Source: Alteromonas sp. CI.11.F.A3
Lineage (GTDB): Bacteria; Pseudomonadota; Gammaproteobacteria; Enterobacterales; Alteromonadaceae
NCBI RefSeq assembly: GCF_032925565.1
Contig: NZ_CP136708.1
Span: 3,162,001 to 3,226,000 of the forward strand
Length of the DNA: 64,000 nucleotides
Direction: 5' to 3'
Shown: positions 27,449-36,187 of the stretch, in pieces
How the letters are laid out: each line of letters opens with the position of its first letter
Numbering within the stretch: position 1 is the first letter of the stretch
Made by a program: the position numbers and the translations under genes
The notes under the pieces: model-generated
Database searches by the model: none
The model's input: the letters and a program-made list of their open reading frames with translations, nothing else
What the model was told of the DNA's origin: nothing

Positions 27449-27949
27449 ATTCCCTCCGTTGCATACAATTAAAATAAACTTACCTAATTACAATTCACAC
27501 TGCGTGCCAGAAAGAACATTAATCACTACAGACGAGGCCATACAAGGGATATACAAACAAGGCGCCCTGTAAAAACGTAAAGCATTTCGTACTAGTACCT
27601 ATAACCTATTCACTCTTACAGTAAGTTTTTCACACCAACTAAAATTGAGAACTAATATTGGACACACACTTTAACTTAAGAAAAAGTTGGACAGTCACTC
27701 AAACGTGAGTGGCTTCTGTCACCTATAAACTTAAAACTTGAGTGTGTGTCCAATTCAGTAGTTAGTTGAATTTCTTGTAGACTTAAGTGACTGTCCCACA
27801 TTCATTCTTGCACTTCAGGCTTGATACTAAGGCTTTATGTACACGCTCAATTTAGCAAGGTAGACTTATACAGACATTCAGTAATGGTTCAGCTCCGGTC
27901 TATATACTAGATATCTATCGGGCTTTGCCTGCTTTTTTGGTGAGGATAT
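27449..27949. other. 501-bp divergent intergenic region with four copies of the dispersed repeat
   Basis: No gene is seen. TTGGACACACACTT (27658-27671) and TTGGACAGTCACTC (27687-27700) lie on one strand, GAGTGTGTGTCCAA (27740-27753) and AAGTGACTGTCCCA (27785-27798) on the other. The two pairs are thus arranged as inverted repeats, each pair made of one GTGT form and one GACT form, around a centre near 27720. The rest holds the promoters of the flanking genes, which I could not place confidently. Confidence 0.75.
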
Positions 27950-28225
27950 ATGGTGAACACACTTCGCGCGGTGGCTTTAGTGCTAACCCTGTTTATATGC
28001 AGTGGTGGTAGTGCCTTTGCGCAGCAGGAAAAGAGTGGCGAATTAAGCAAGAGCCAAGCTGTGGAACGTGCCCGTCAGGTCGAAGCTGGACGTGTACTTC
28101 GTGTAAGCCAAACTAACCAGAAGTACCGCGTTAAAGTTTTAAAGGAGTCGGGCCGTGTAGTCTCTGTTGACGTAGACAAGCGCTCTGGAAAAGTGAAGAC
28201 ATCTAAGAAAAATTCAAAGGATTAA
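27950..28225 (+). CDS. Small secreted PepSY-domain protein
   Basis: A 91-residue protein with a signal peptide (about residues 1-25, ending GGSAFAQ) and one small PepSY-like domain: SKSQAVERARQVEAGRVLRV, then YRVKVLKESGRVVSVDVDKRSGKV. The C-terminus is Lys-rich. PepSY modules are usually exported and thought to inhibit peptidases or bind ligands. It ends 1 bp before the response-regulator gene, so the three genes form a TCS operon in which this protein is a likely periplasmic accessory or target of the sensor. That role is inference. Confidence 0.85.
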   Translation: MVNTLRAVALVLTLFICSGGSAFAQQEKSGELSKSQAVERARQVEAGRVLRVSQTNQKYRVKVLKESGRVVSVDVDKRSGKVKTSKKNSKD

Positions 28226-28226
28226 C

Positions 28227-28901
28227 ATGCGGATACTCATTGCTGAAGACGACAGCCGCCTACTAACCCAGCTTGACAGCCTACTACAGCAACATGGCTA
28301 CAGTGTAGATTTGGCCGACAACGGCGAGCATGCGCTTTATCAACTCAATGAATATGCTTACGATTTAGCTATCATCGATATCGGCTTACCTAAAATGGAT
28401 GGCTTCGAAGTTATCCGAAAAGCAAGGCAGGAAGACATCCGCTGTCCCGTACTTATCTTAACTGCTCGTGATCGCTGGCAGGAAAAAGTCGAAGGGTTAG
28501 ACGCAGGAGCTGATGATTACCTTACTAAACCTTTTCACAATGAAGAGTTATTGGCACGGGTTAAAGCACTAATTCGTCGCGCCTCTGGTCAAGCAAACCC
28601 TGTCATACAGTTCGGTCCTATTTCGCTCGACACAGTCGCTGAAGAAATTACCGTCAATGATGCCCCTCTTGAATTGACTGCGTATGAATACAAAGTCATG
28701 GAATACTTGATGCTGAACCCGCAGAAAGTGGTCTCGAAAACAGAGTTAACTGAGCATATTTACGATCAAGATTTTGATCTCGATAGTAACGTGATTGAAG
28801 TTTTTGTTGGCCGATTGCGTAAAAAGCTAGATCCTGAAGGTAGCTTCAAGCCCATTGAAACCCTTCGAGGGCGTGGATATAGGATTAACCGCAATCTATG
28901 A
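28227..28901 (+). CDS. OmpR-family response regulator (PhoP/QseB-like)
   Basis: A 224-residue response regulator. The receiver domain (residues 1-115) has the acidic pair in IAEDDSRL, the phosphoacceptor Asp near residue 51 in DLAIIDIGLPKMDGFEV, Thr in LILTARDRW and Lys in YLTKPFH. The C-terminal winged helix (about 125-224) ends with SNVIEVFVGRLRKKLDPEG and ETLRGRGYRI, typical of OmpR regulators. It is translated immediately after a PepSY protein and before the cognate sensor kinase. Overall pattern is closest to PhoP/QseB-type regulators responding to envelope conditions; the stimulus is unknown. Confidence 0.93.
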   Translation: MRILIAEDDSRLLTQLDSLLQQHGYSVDLADNGEHALYQLNEYAYDLAIIDIGLPKMDGFEVIRKARQEDIRCPVLILTARDRWQEKVEGLDAGADDYLTKPFHNEELLARVKALIRRASGQANPVIQFGPISLDTVAEEITVNDAPLELTAYEYKVMEYLMLNPQKVVSKTELTEHIYDQDFDLDSNVIEVFVGRLRKKLDPEGSFKPIETLRGRGYRINRNL

Positions 28902-28911
28902 AGCATAACCG

Positions 28912-30237
28912 ATGAAACAATTGTCGCTGAGAATACGGAGCATTCTATTAGCGATGGGCGTACTTGCCCTTTTTGCACCGCTGACTGTGGTTATTTTAGA
29001 TGACGCCTATACCACTAGTTTAACCCAGGCCAAGATGAGTGAACTTCGACTCATGAACCTAGGGTTGCTCTCGGCTTTTGAGCTAGACGGCGATATTCCC
29101 TTCATGCCTGAGATTTTATACGAAGAGCAACTTAACTTACCTGGCTCTGGTTACTTAGGTGTGATTGTTTTTCGTGGCCACGTTGTATGGCAGTCAGCTT
29201 CAGCATTAGATTACACCTTGCCTGCCCCAAATCTTAACGTCAATGTTGGTAACGAGCTCTTCGTTGAATCTTACACGGCCAATTTCGACGGCAATACAGA
29301 TTATTTTGCCTACGCGTTTACCGCCGAATTTGCCTCAGAGAGCAACTTCGAGCCAGTCCGTTTTTACATTTTCAATAATAAGCACCTGTTTGATGAAGAG
29401 CGGGAAACCTTTATATCTGTGGTGTGGCGTTGGCTACTTATCTTATCCCTCGGTTTGCTTGTACTGATAATAGTGGGGATCAGCCTTGTGCTTATGCCAG
29501 TAAGAAAACTTATTAGCGAAATTTCCCTTACCTCTACCGGCCAGAAACAACAGCTTGATGCGCACTACCCTGTCGAATTTAATCCATTAAAACAGTCAAT
29601 TAATGAGCTGATTGAATCTGAATCTCAGCAGCGAGCTCGTTATAAAAATAGCTTGGGCGACCTTGCTCATAGTTTAAAAACACCACTAGCTGTGGCTTTA
29701 GGGGTTAAGAAGCTTCCAGAGCAAGCCGTTGAATCTTTAAATCAAATTGACCAGATCATTCAACGCCAATTAAAACGTGCTAGTGCGGGTAAAACCGGGT
29801 GGCAAGCGGCTATCCCTCTGTTACCTATCACACAAAAAGTGGCTAACGCCATGGATAAAGTATATCAGCATAAACAATTGTCGATAACGATTGAAGCCAT
29901 TAACAAGGTCGCCATAAAGGCTGACGAAACCGATATTATGGAAATGGTAGGTAACCTGTTAGATAACGCCTGTAAGGCTGCAGACTCGAAGGTATTGGTT
30001 ACGCTAATCAACGAAGGAAACTGGGCGGTGTTGACCATTGATGATGATGGCCCCGGCGTCCCTTCGGATAAGAAACAAGCACTGTTAGAGCGTGGTACTC
30101 GATTAGATACTTACGCAGACGGGCAAGGAATTGGCATGGCCTTGGTAAGCGACCTTGTTGCCATCTACCAAGGTAAACTGCTTATCGAGCGCGCCCCTAT
30201 TGGCGGCGCTCGCTTTATTGTGAAGTTCCCGGTTTAA
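28912..30237 (+). CDS. Sensor histidine kinase (PhoQ-like)
   Basis: A 441-residue membrane kinase with an N-terminal transmembrane segment (about 10-30), a periplasmic sensor of about 130 residues, and a second segment (LLILSLGLLVLIIVGISLVL, about 170-190). A HAMP-like linker follows. The phosphoacceptor His lies in LGDLAHSLKTPLAVALG near residue 247, and the ATPase domain shows GNLLDNACKAA, DDGPGVP and GQGIGMAL. It is the partner of the response regulator 10 bp upstream. Its 3' end overlaps the convergent AI-2E gene by 4 bp. Confidence 0.92.
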   Translation: MKQLSLRIRSILLAMGVLALFAPLTVVILDDAYTTSLTQAKMSELRLMNLGLLSAFELDGDIPFMPEILYEEQLNLPGSGYLGVIVFRGHVVWQSASALDYTLPAPNLNVNVGNELFVESYTANFDGNTDYFAYAFTAEFASESNFEPVRFYIFNNKHLFDEERETFISVVWRWLLILSLGLLVLIIVGISLVLMPVRKLISEISLTSTGQKQQLDAHYPVEFNPLKQSINELIESESQQRARYKNSLGDLAHSLKTPLAVALGVKKLPEQAVESLNQIDQIIQRQLKRASAGKTGWQAAIPLLPITQKVANAMDKVYQHKQLSITIEAINKVAIKADETDIMEMVGNLLDNACKAADSKVLVTLINEGNWAVLTIDDDGPGVPSDKKQALLERGTRLDTYADGQGIGMALVSDLVAIYQGKLLIERAPIGGARFIVKFPV

Positions 30238-31277
30238 GCTCTTTCTTTTTTATCGCCCGCACTAGACAACAACACCGCAAGCCATTGGCTTTCCTCTCGA
30301 GACTCTAGTGCTATTTTCACTACCATCGTAAGCGGCACAGATAACAGCATTCCAACTGTACCTAATAACCATCCCCAGAAAATAAGAGATAAAAACACCA
30401 CTAAGGTAGATAGCCCCATTCCTTTGCCCATCAACCTTGGCTCTACCATATTGCCCATAATGGTATTTACTAACAAAAAGCCCAATGCCGCCATGCCTGC
30501 TGAAGCCAAACCATATTGAACAAACGCAATAAGTACAGCTGGAAGTGCAGCGATTATTGAGCCTATGTTAGGGATGAAGTTCAGCATGAATGCCAACACA
30601 GCCCATAATAGAAAATGGTCGATACCCATCACATAAAGCCACGTACCGATAATTAACCCCGTCCCTAAACTCACCACAGTTTTAATTGCCAAGTAGCTAT
30701 TTACAGAACGAATAAAGCGGTCGATGTGTTGTAGCTTCATGTCAGGGTCTGACAATGCAATGTGAAGACGTTTTGGAATGCTGTCTGCCTCAAACAACAT
30801 AAAAATAACCGTTAACAATATAAGGAACAAGTTCGACAATACGCCGCCCATACCGCTAATAAAATTAGTCGCGACTGACATCGCGGTGGCGGGATCTAAG
30901 TGTGTGGCAATTAGCTCTTGGTTAACGTTAATATTGTATTGTGCGAGTTTTTCTATAATCCACGAAAATTCGGTATCAAGCTTAGCCCGGTACTCTGGAA
31001 GATTTTCTCTAAATTCCGTCATAGACTGTCCTACAAGGCCAGCAAGAAGAAATCCAAAGACTAGTATTAATAGTATTACTAAGGTGATAGAAAGCCATTT
31101 AGGCACGCCAAAACGTCCGGTCCAATGAATGATTGGGCTACACGCAATAGCAATAAATATTGATAAGAAAAAAGGTACCATAATTGTACTAGCGGACTTT
31201 ATACCCGCCATGACAACAACTAAACAAGCGAGAACAACAAGTACTTTCGCTATGGGTGAGCGCAATTCCATGGACAT
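30234..31277 (-). CDS. AI-2E family transporter (PerM/YdiK-type membrane protein)
   Basis: A 347-residue polytopic membrane protein of the AI-2E transporter (DUF20/PerM) family. The N-terminal segments are typical (VVLACLVVVMAGIKSASTIMVPFFLSIFIAI region), and the C-terminal half contains the conserved FIPNIGSIIAALPAVLIAF near residue 237 and GFLLVNTIMGNMVEPRLMGKGMGLSTLVVFLSLIFWGWLLGTVGM near residues 275-320. Family members export small molecules or act as Na+/H+ exchangers; AI-2 export is established only for some. Likely monocistronic; it converges with the sensor kinase gene. Confidence 0.88.
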   Translation of the reverse strand: MSMELRSPIAKVLVVLACLVVVMAGIKSASTIMVPFFLSIFIAIACSPIIHWTGRFGVPKWLSITLVILLILVFGFLLAGLVGQSMTEFRENLPEYRAKLDTEFSWIIEKLAQYNINVNQELIATHLDPATAMSVATNFISGMGGVLSNLFLILLTVIFMLFEADSIPKRLHIALSDPDMKLQHIDRFIRSVNSYLAIKTVVSLGTGLIIGTWLYVMGIDHFLLWAVLAFMLNFIPNIGSIIAALPAVLIAFVQYGLASAGMAALGFLLVNTIMGNMVEPRLMGKGMGLSTLVVFLSLIFWGWLLGTVGMLLSVPLTMVVKIALESREESQWLAVLLSSAGDKKERA

Positions 31278-31352
31278 TTTTGTGCATCATTCCTAATAAA
31301 AAACTCAAACACTTTACAGTGACTTATACATAACTACAAATACGAGAACACA

Positions 31353-31721
31353 ATGACCTTCAACTTAGCCACAATTAAAATTAAAAACCTGAGATTGAGA
31401 ACCTATATTGGTATTAACGAAGATGAAATCATCAATAAACAAGACGTTATCGTTAATGTGAAAATTGATTACGATGCCCAAAGAGCGACAGACAGCGACA
31501 ATATGGAAGACGCGCTAAACTATAAGGTGATTACCAAGGCCATCATAAAGCTGGTAGAAGACAACCGATTTTCATTGCTCGAAAAACTCACTGCTGACGT
31601 ATTAAGTTTAGCTGCTGAACATTCATCAGTCCGTTACGCCGAAGTAGAGGTTGATAAGCCTCATGCACTGCGATTTTCTGACTCGGTGTCGCTAACGCTT
31701 TCGTGTAATAAAACCGGTTGA
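31353..31721 (+). CDS. folX: Dihydroneopterin triphosphate 2'-epimerase
   Basis: A 122-residue enzyme of the FolB/FolX fold. [36 protein letters not shown] is the FolX-type N-terminus, with Glu/Tyr positions of the pterin site, followed by [29 protein letters not shown] and the terminal [20 protein letters not shown]. The segment [12 protein letters not shown] is more like FolX than FolB. It is followed by the yfcH homologue, the same pairing as in E. coli (folX-yfcH). Confidence 0.9.
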   Translation: MTFNLATIKIKNLRLRTYIGINEDEIINKQDVIVNVKIDYDAQRATDSDNMEDALNYKVITKAIIKLVEDNRFSLLEKLTADVLSLAAEHSSVRYAEVEVDKPHALRFSDSVSLTLSCNKTG

Positions 31722-31734
31722 GCGTTGTTCAGGA

Positions 31735-31796
31735 CTTTTTATAAGCACTTATGTAGGCACTTATATAGGCATTTTGCTAACTCTCTTATAGGCATA
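31735..31796 (+). repeat. Short imperfect direct repeats between folX and yfcH
   Basis: Three imperfect copies of a CTTATATAGGCA-like word (CTTATGTAGGCA, CTTATATAGGCA, CTTATAGGCATA) precede the yfcH start at 31801. They may mark slippage expansion of the spacer. I see no clear regulator consensus. Confidence 0.5.
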
Positions 31797-31800
31797 TTGT

Positions 31801-32694
31801 ATGAAAATTTTAATGTCAGGCGGCACTGGCCTTATCGGTAGCGCGTTTATTAATAAATTTAAAAACGAGCATCAGTTTACTGTCATAACAAGAGCCCCCC
31901 AAAAAGCTAAGCAACAGTTGGGTGACGATGTGGCTTTTGTTTCAGAGGTGAGTGACATTGATGATATTGGAATTTTCGATGCCATCATCAACTTAGCTGG
32001 CGAACCCATTGCCGATAAACGTTGGACAGACACTCAAAAGCAGAGAATCTGCGATAGCCGGTGGGATATTACATCTAAACTTGTGGCAAAAATTAATAGT
32101 GCGAGCACCCCACCACCAGTATTTATTTCTGGTTCGGCCATTGGTTTTTATGGCAGTAAAGGTAGTGTTGATGTTACCGAGCAAACGCCCCCCCACGAAG
32201 AGTTCACCCACGACCTTTGTGCCAAATGGGAAGCTATCGCAACGTCTGTCGCTCGCAGCGAAACACGTGTATGTACGCTTAGAACCGGTGTAGTGTTAGC
32301 TAAAAATGGTGGGGCATTGGAAAAAATGGCACTGCCCTTCAAACTAGGCTTAGGCGGTAAAATAGGCAGTGGCGATCAGTATTTATCATGGATCCACATT
32401 GATGACATGGTATCGGCTATTGCATATCTACTTGAACATGACAGCTGCCATGGGCCGTTTAACCTTACAGCTCCATCACCTTCGACTAATAAAGATTTCT
32501 CGCAGACATTAGCAGCAGCGCTTTCAAGACCGTGTTTGTTTACCGTACCGGGCTTCGTTCTGAAGATAGCTATGGGAGAGTCTTCTGACATGATACTAAA
32601 AGGGCAAAAGGTGCTACCTGAAAAGCTCGTTACCTCAGGCTACACGTTTACCTTCCCAACATTACAAGGTGCGCTTGAAGCAATTTATAAGTAG
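31801..32694 (+). CDS. yfcH: TIGR01777-family SDR epimerase-like protein (YfcH)
   Basis: A 297-residue extended SDR with the N-terminal Rossmann motif SGGTGLIGSAF (about residues 7-17). AIINLAGEPIADKRWTDTQKQRICDSRW near residues 60-87 is characteristic of the YfcH/SDR39U1 group, as is SGSAIGFYGSKG near residue 107. FTHDLCAKWEAIA contains the position of the family Lys-like residue, and YLSWIHIDDMVSAI near residue 196 is conserved. The C-terminus AMGESSDMILKGQKVLPEKL is diagnostic. Function is undetermined; some members affect cell division in plants and cyanobacteria. It follows folX at about 80 bp. GGACAGACACTC in its coding sequence resembles the dispersed repeat, but it encodes a conserved segment, so it is probably chance. 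Confidence 0.9.
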   Translation: MKILMSGGTGLIGSAFINKFKNEHQFTVITRAPQKAKQQLGDDVAFVSEVSDIDDIGIFDAIINLAGEPIADKRWTDTQKQRICDSRWDITSKLVAKINSASTPPPVFISGSAIGFYGSKGSVDVTEQTPPHEEFTHDLCAKWEAIATSVARSETRVCTLRTGVVLAKNGGALEKMALPFKLGLGGKIGSGDQYLSWIHIDDMVSAIAYLLEHDSCHGPFNLTAPSPSTNKDFSQTLAAALSRPCLFTVPGFVLKIAMGESSDMILKGQKVLPEKLVTSGYTFTFPTLQGALEAIYK

Positions 32695-32740
32695 TGAAGC
32701 TTATTTGCACTGAGTCAACTTCACTGAAGTGCACACTGAA

Positions 32741-32894
32741 GTGGACACACACTCAAATTTCATCTAAGAGATTACATTTAACTTTAAATGAAATTGGACA
32801 CACACTCGAATTAGGGTGTGTGTCCAATAATTTGTAGGTTGGCTTGCACGACCATCTCTAGCGAAATAGAACACTCACTTGAGTGACTGTCTAA
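32741..32894. repeat. Cluster of four copies of the dispersed 14-bp repeat, including a near-perfect inverted pair
   Basis: Copies are GTGGACACACACTC (32741-32754), TTGGACACACACTC (32794-32807), its inverse GGGTGTGTGTCCAA (32814-32827), and the GACT-form GAGTGACTGTCTAA (32881-32894). The middle two form a 12-bp perfect inverted repeat with a 10-nt loop. The cluster lies between the converging ends of yfcH and ybbP. Confidence 0.9.
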
Positions 32895-32948
32895 TTTACT
32901 CACATTTTAAAACAGCTTTTCTTAACTCTCGTTGGCTATATATAGCCC

Positions 32949-35471
32949 CTAGACCATCTTCCTCAGCAGTGCTGATGTATTTAACGTAAGCAAGCGCCAG
33001 CATCCAATCGCCCCTAACGCGCCTACCACGATTGCACCAACAATCGGCGCAATAACCCAATACTCAAAGTGTAGACTTGCGGTCATTTGGAACACATTGG
33101 TTTGCAGCATATACAAGCTAAGCTCATTAGCGAGCGCTGCCATGAAACCTGCAATCACGCCGATGATTAGAAACTCGAACACCACGCTTTTGCGAATTAA
33201 ACTGCCTCTCGCCCCAAGCGTTCTCAAAATTGCCAACTCTTGTCGTCTTTCATCCATGCTGGCTTGAACCTGGGCAATTAACACTAAACTGCCTGCTACA
33301 AGAACCAAGACTAAAATAAACTCAATGGCCACAGACACTTGATTGACAATATCTCTTAGCTGGTTAATTCGCGCATCAACGTCAAACATAGTGATAGACG
33401 CAAATGGCTTTAACAACGTCGTTAGTTGTGATTTCTGTGCTTCGGGTAAATAGAAGCTGGTGATGTAAGTGGGATTGAACGACGCCATAGCCTCAGGTTG
33501 AATAACAAAGAAAAAGTTAGGCTGCATGGTTTGCCAGTTCACTTTTCTAAAACTTGTTACCTTAGCTTTAACGATTTCACTGCCCACATTGAACATCAGC
33601 ATATCGCCTAATTCAATGCCAAGTCGCTCGCCTACGTCCGTTTCGACTGAAACGGCGAATACGCCCTCTTCTAATGCATCAGTGTTATCCCCGTGCCATG
33701 TACCACTGGTAATTTCGTTCTCCTTTTGTAACGAATTACTCCAAGTTAAATTCGCTTCACGTCCAAGTCCTTGTCTACCTTCAGTATTTGAATCTTCCTC
33801 TTTAGACACTTCGGTATTTACATTGTCATCATTCACTGCAACGAAGCGCCCTCGTATCACAGGGTAAAACTCTTCGATGGTAATTCCGTTTGATTTGAAG
33901 TGTGTGTCCAATTCTGTTTTTTGATCGCCAGTTATATTAATCAAAAAGTAATTTGGTGTGCCTTCGGGTAATTGAGAACGCCACTGTGAGACCATGTCGT
34001 TGCGCATAACCAGTACCACAAGTAACAACATAATAGTGACTGAGAAGCTAATCAGTTGAACACTATTTTCCATTGAACGGCGTTTAATTCGCGCCCAAGC
34101 AAGCTGCCAAGGACCCATTTTTCCTGAGCCGAATTTGCGTCCCGCAGCAATCAGCAAAAAGGTTGCGCCTAGCAAACCTGCAACTAAAACCACGCCAGAG
34201 CCAAACAAAATAAGGCTGATCATCAAATCTTGGCTATAAATCCACATCAGTAGAAAAATAGCGCCGCCTGATGCCACATATTGGATAGTTCTAGAACGCA
34301 AATTGGTGCTTAAATCACGACGAAGTACCCGCAGTGGAGGAATTGAAAACAACTGCATCAATGGGTAAAGCGAGAACAACAATGAGCAAGTAGCCCCAGT
34401 GAAAACCGCAATTAGCACTGGCCGCCAGTGCCAAATAGATAACGCCACATCAACTTTTTCAGCAACTAACCACACCACAACTTGCTGGCCAATGAAACCC
34501 ATTATTAACCCAATAATAATGCCTAGCCCGGTAATAAATAGAATTTGAAGAAGATAGATTCTGCGAATAACCTGCTTTGTCGCACCGAGTGTTTTCATGA
34601 TAGCGACGGGGTCGAAATGGCGCTGGCTATACCGTTGAGCTGCCACCGCAATGGAAACCGCGGCAAGCACTATGGCCAGTAAACTCGCCAATAAAAAATA
34701 CCGCTCAGCACTGGCTACCGAACGACCAATGGCTGATTCGTCATCTTCAACTGTACGCCAGTTATGTAAATCATCTTGCAAACTAGGGGTTAACCAGTCG
34801 TAAAAAGTGCTGATAGCACTACTTTCACCTTCAAAATAGCCCACGTAACGTGCCCGACTGCCTGGCCCGGTTATTGCTGTTGCGTCCAAATCGGACAGTC
34901 TAATAAGGGCGATGGGGTCGGTATTAAAAACACTGAATCCTGCATCAGGAATATCAACCAGTACTTTAGTTACAGTAAATTCAGCATCACCTATTTCAAT
35001 GCTGTCTCCTAAACTAAGCTTCAGCGTTTGAAACAACAAAGACTGCAGCCACACTTCACCTGGCTTGGGCAAACCGGTAGCCGCTTCTTTCTGTCCAAAA
35101 GGCACATCTGTGGTATTAACCGTGCCCTTTAGTGGATAATTCTCATTAACAGCTCGAAGGTCAACTAGCGACATTTCGTCACGATAAAACACCATCGACC
35201 GAGTAGTAACCTGCTTTGCCGTGTTAAGCCCCTCATCACGCGCCCGCTGTAACCAAGCCTCATTAATGGGGGTATCAGAGCGTAACTGTGCATCAGCCGC
35301 GATAAATGCCGCAGAGCGCTCTTTTAAGGCACCTTGTAACCGCTCACTAAATAGTGACAGCGACAATACCGCTCCTACCGACAACACAATTGCCAATAGA
35401 ATGATGGTTAACTCTCCGCGTTTCGCTTCATGACGAAACAATCGCCATGCCAAGGTCGATGTCGTACTCAT
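32949..35471 (-). CDS. ybbP: ABC transporter permease YbbP (FtsX family)
   Basis: An 840-residue permease with FtsX-like domains. An N-terminal helix is followed by a periplasmic domain, then membrane helices near residues 255-450 (including RYFLLASLLAIVLAAVSIAVAAQRYSQRHFDPVAIMKTLGATKQ, a typical MacB/FtsX helix-turn). After a second periplasmic region come the final three helices (about residues 715-830) with the conserved DERRQELAILRTLGARGSLI. It works with the adjacent ATPase YbbA, whose stop abuts its start. Substrate unknown; this pair is conserved next to tesA. A copy of the dispersed repeat (33898-33911) lies inside the gene and encodes part of TELDTHFKS near residue 524. Confidence 0.93.
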   Translation of the reverse strand: MSTTSTLAWRLFRHEAKRGELTIILLAIVLSVGAVLSLSLFSERLQGALKERSAAFIAADAQLRSDTPINEAWLQRARDEGLNTAKQVTTRSMVFYRDEMSLVDLRAVNENYPLKGTVNTTDVPFGQKEAATGLPKPGEVWLQSLLFQTLKLSLGDSIEIGDAEFTVTKVLVDIPDAGFSVFNTDPIALIRLSDLDATAITGPGSRARYVGYFEGESSAISTFYDWLTPSLQDDLHNWRTVEDDESAIGRSVASAERYFLLASLLAIVLAAVSIAVAAQRYSQRHFDPVAIMKTLGATKQVIRRIYLLQILFITGLGIIIGLIMGFIGQQVVVWLVAEKVDVALSIWHWRPVLIAVFTGATCSLLFSLYPLMQLFSIPPLRVLRRDLSTNLRSRTIQYVASGGAIFLLMWIYSQDLMISLILFGSGVVLVAGLLGATFLLIAAGRKFGSGKMGPWQLAWARIKRRSMENSVQLISFSVTIMLLLVVLVMRNDMVSQWRSQLPEGTPNYFLINITGDQKTELDTHFKSNGITIEEFYPVIRGRFVAVNDDNVNTEVSKEEDSNTEGRQGLGREANLTWSNSLQKENEITSGTWHGDNTDALEEGVFAVSVETDVGERLGIELGDMLMFNVGSEIVKAKVTSFRKVNWQTMQPNFFFVIQPEAMASFNPTYITSFYLPEAQKSQLTTLLKPFASITMFDVDARINQLRDIVNQVSVAIEFILVLVLVAGSLVLIAQVQASMDERRQELAILRTLGARGSLIRKSVVFEFLIIGVIAGFMAALANELSLYMLQTNVFQMTASLHFEYWVIAPIVGAIVVGALGAIGCWRLLTLNTSALLRKMV
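33898..33911. repeat. Copy of the dispersed 14-bp repeat inside ybbP
   Basis: AAGTGTGTGTCCAA matches the family consensus at 13 of 14 positions and is read by ybbP (minus strand) as Leu-Asp-Thr-His. It lies in the variable second periplasmic region. Confidence 0.7.
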
Positions 35472-36170
35472 TTATACAGCCTCTGTACGCTGTATCGGCG
35501 ATACCACGGTAGACTCAGTCAATTCACCCGCTTGCATGGTTAACTGCCTGTCACACTTATCGGCAAGCTCGTCATCGTGGGTAACCAGCACTAACGTTGT
35601 ACCCTTTTCTCGGTTCAGCGCAAAAAGAAGATCTTCTACTTTGTGGCTGTTTGTTGCATCCAAGTTTCCAGTCGGCTCATCTGCAAATAGAATTTTGGGA
35701 GAAGTAATAAAAGCCCGCGCAATAGCAACACGTTGCTGTTCACCACCTGAAAGTTGATTTGGATAATGACTCGCGCGATGACCAATGCCGACTTGTTCGA
35801 GGATCTTAGTCGCCATCTGCTTAGGGTTGTCTAAGCCTGCGATTTCAGCCGGCAGCATTACATTTTCAATAGCCGTTAAACTTTGCACTAACATAAAGCT
35901 CTGAAATATAAAGCCTACTTTTTGACCTCGCAACACAGCGCGAGCCTCTTCATCCATAGTATGTAATGGTTCGCCATCTAGATGAATTTCTCCTTGAGAG
36001 GCTTCATCTAAGCCGGCAAGCAGCCCTAATAAAGTAGATTTTCCTGAACCTGACGCACCGATAATGGCAACGGACTCACCAGACTTGACTTCAAAAGAGA
36101 TAGGATGAAGGATCTCAAGCGTACCTTCGCTCGTACTTACAGACTTAGTTACTTTGGATGTTTTAATCAT
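35472..36170 (-). CDS. ybbA: ABC transporter ATP-binding protein YbbA (LolD-like)
   Basis: A 232-residue ATPase with Walker A GASGSGKSTLLGLLAGL (about residues 37-53), QSFMLVQSLTAIENVMLP (Q-loop), the signature QLSGGEQQRVAIARAF near residue 139, and Walker B LFADEPTGNLD near residue 162 followed by VLVTHD. It belongs to the LolD/MacB/YbbA group that powers FtsX-type permeases. The stop codon abuts ybbP. It diverges from tesA with only 17 bp between the two start codons, so any promoters lie largely inside the neighbouring genes. This arrangement matches E. coli tesA/ybbA-ybbP. Confidence 0.95.
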   Translation of the reverse strand: MIKTSKVTKSVSTSEGTLEILHPISFEVKSGESVAIIGASGSGKSTLLGLLAGLDEASQGEIHLDGEPLHTMDEEARAVLRGQKVGFIFQSFMLVQSLTAIENVMLPAEIAGLDNPKQMATKILEQVGIGHRASHYPNQLSGGEQQRVAIARAFITSPKILFADEPTGNLDATNSHKVEDLLFALNREKGTTLVLVTHDDELADKCDRQLTMQAGELTESTVVSPIQRTEAV

Positions 36171-36187
36171 ATAGGGGTCATCAATTC

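Noticed and set aside
32022..32035. Repeat-like TTGGACAGACACTC in yfcH
   Set aside because: It encodes the conserved RWTDTQK segment of the family, so it is probably chance.
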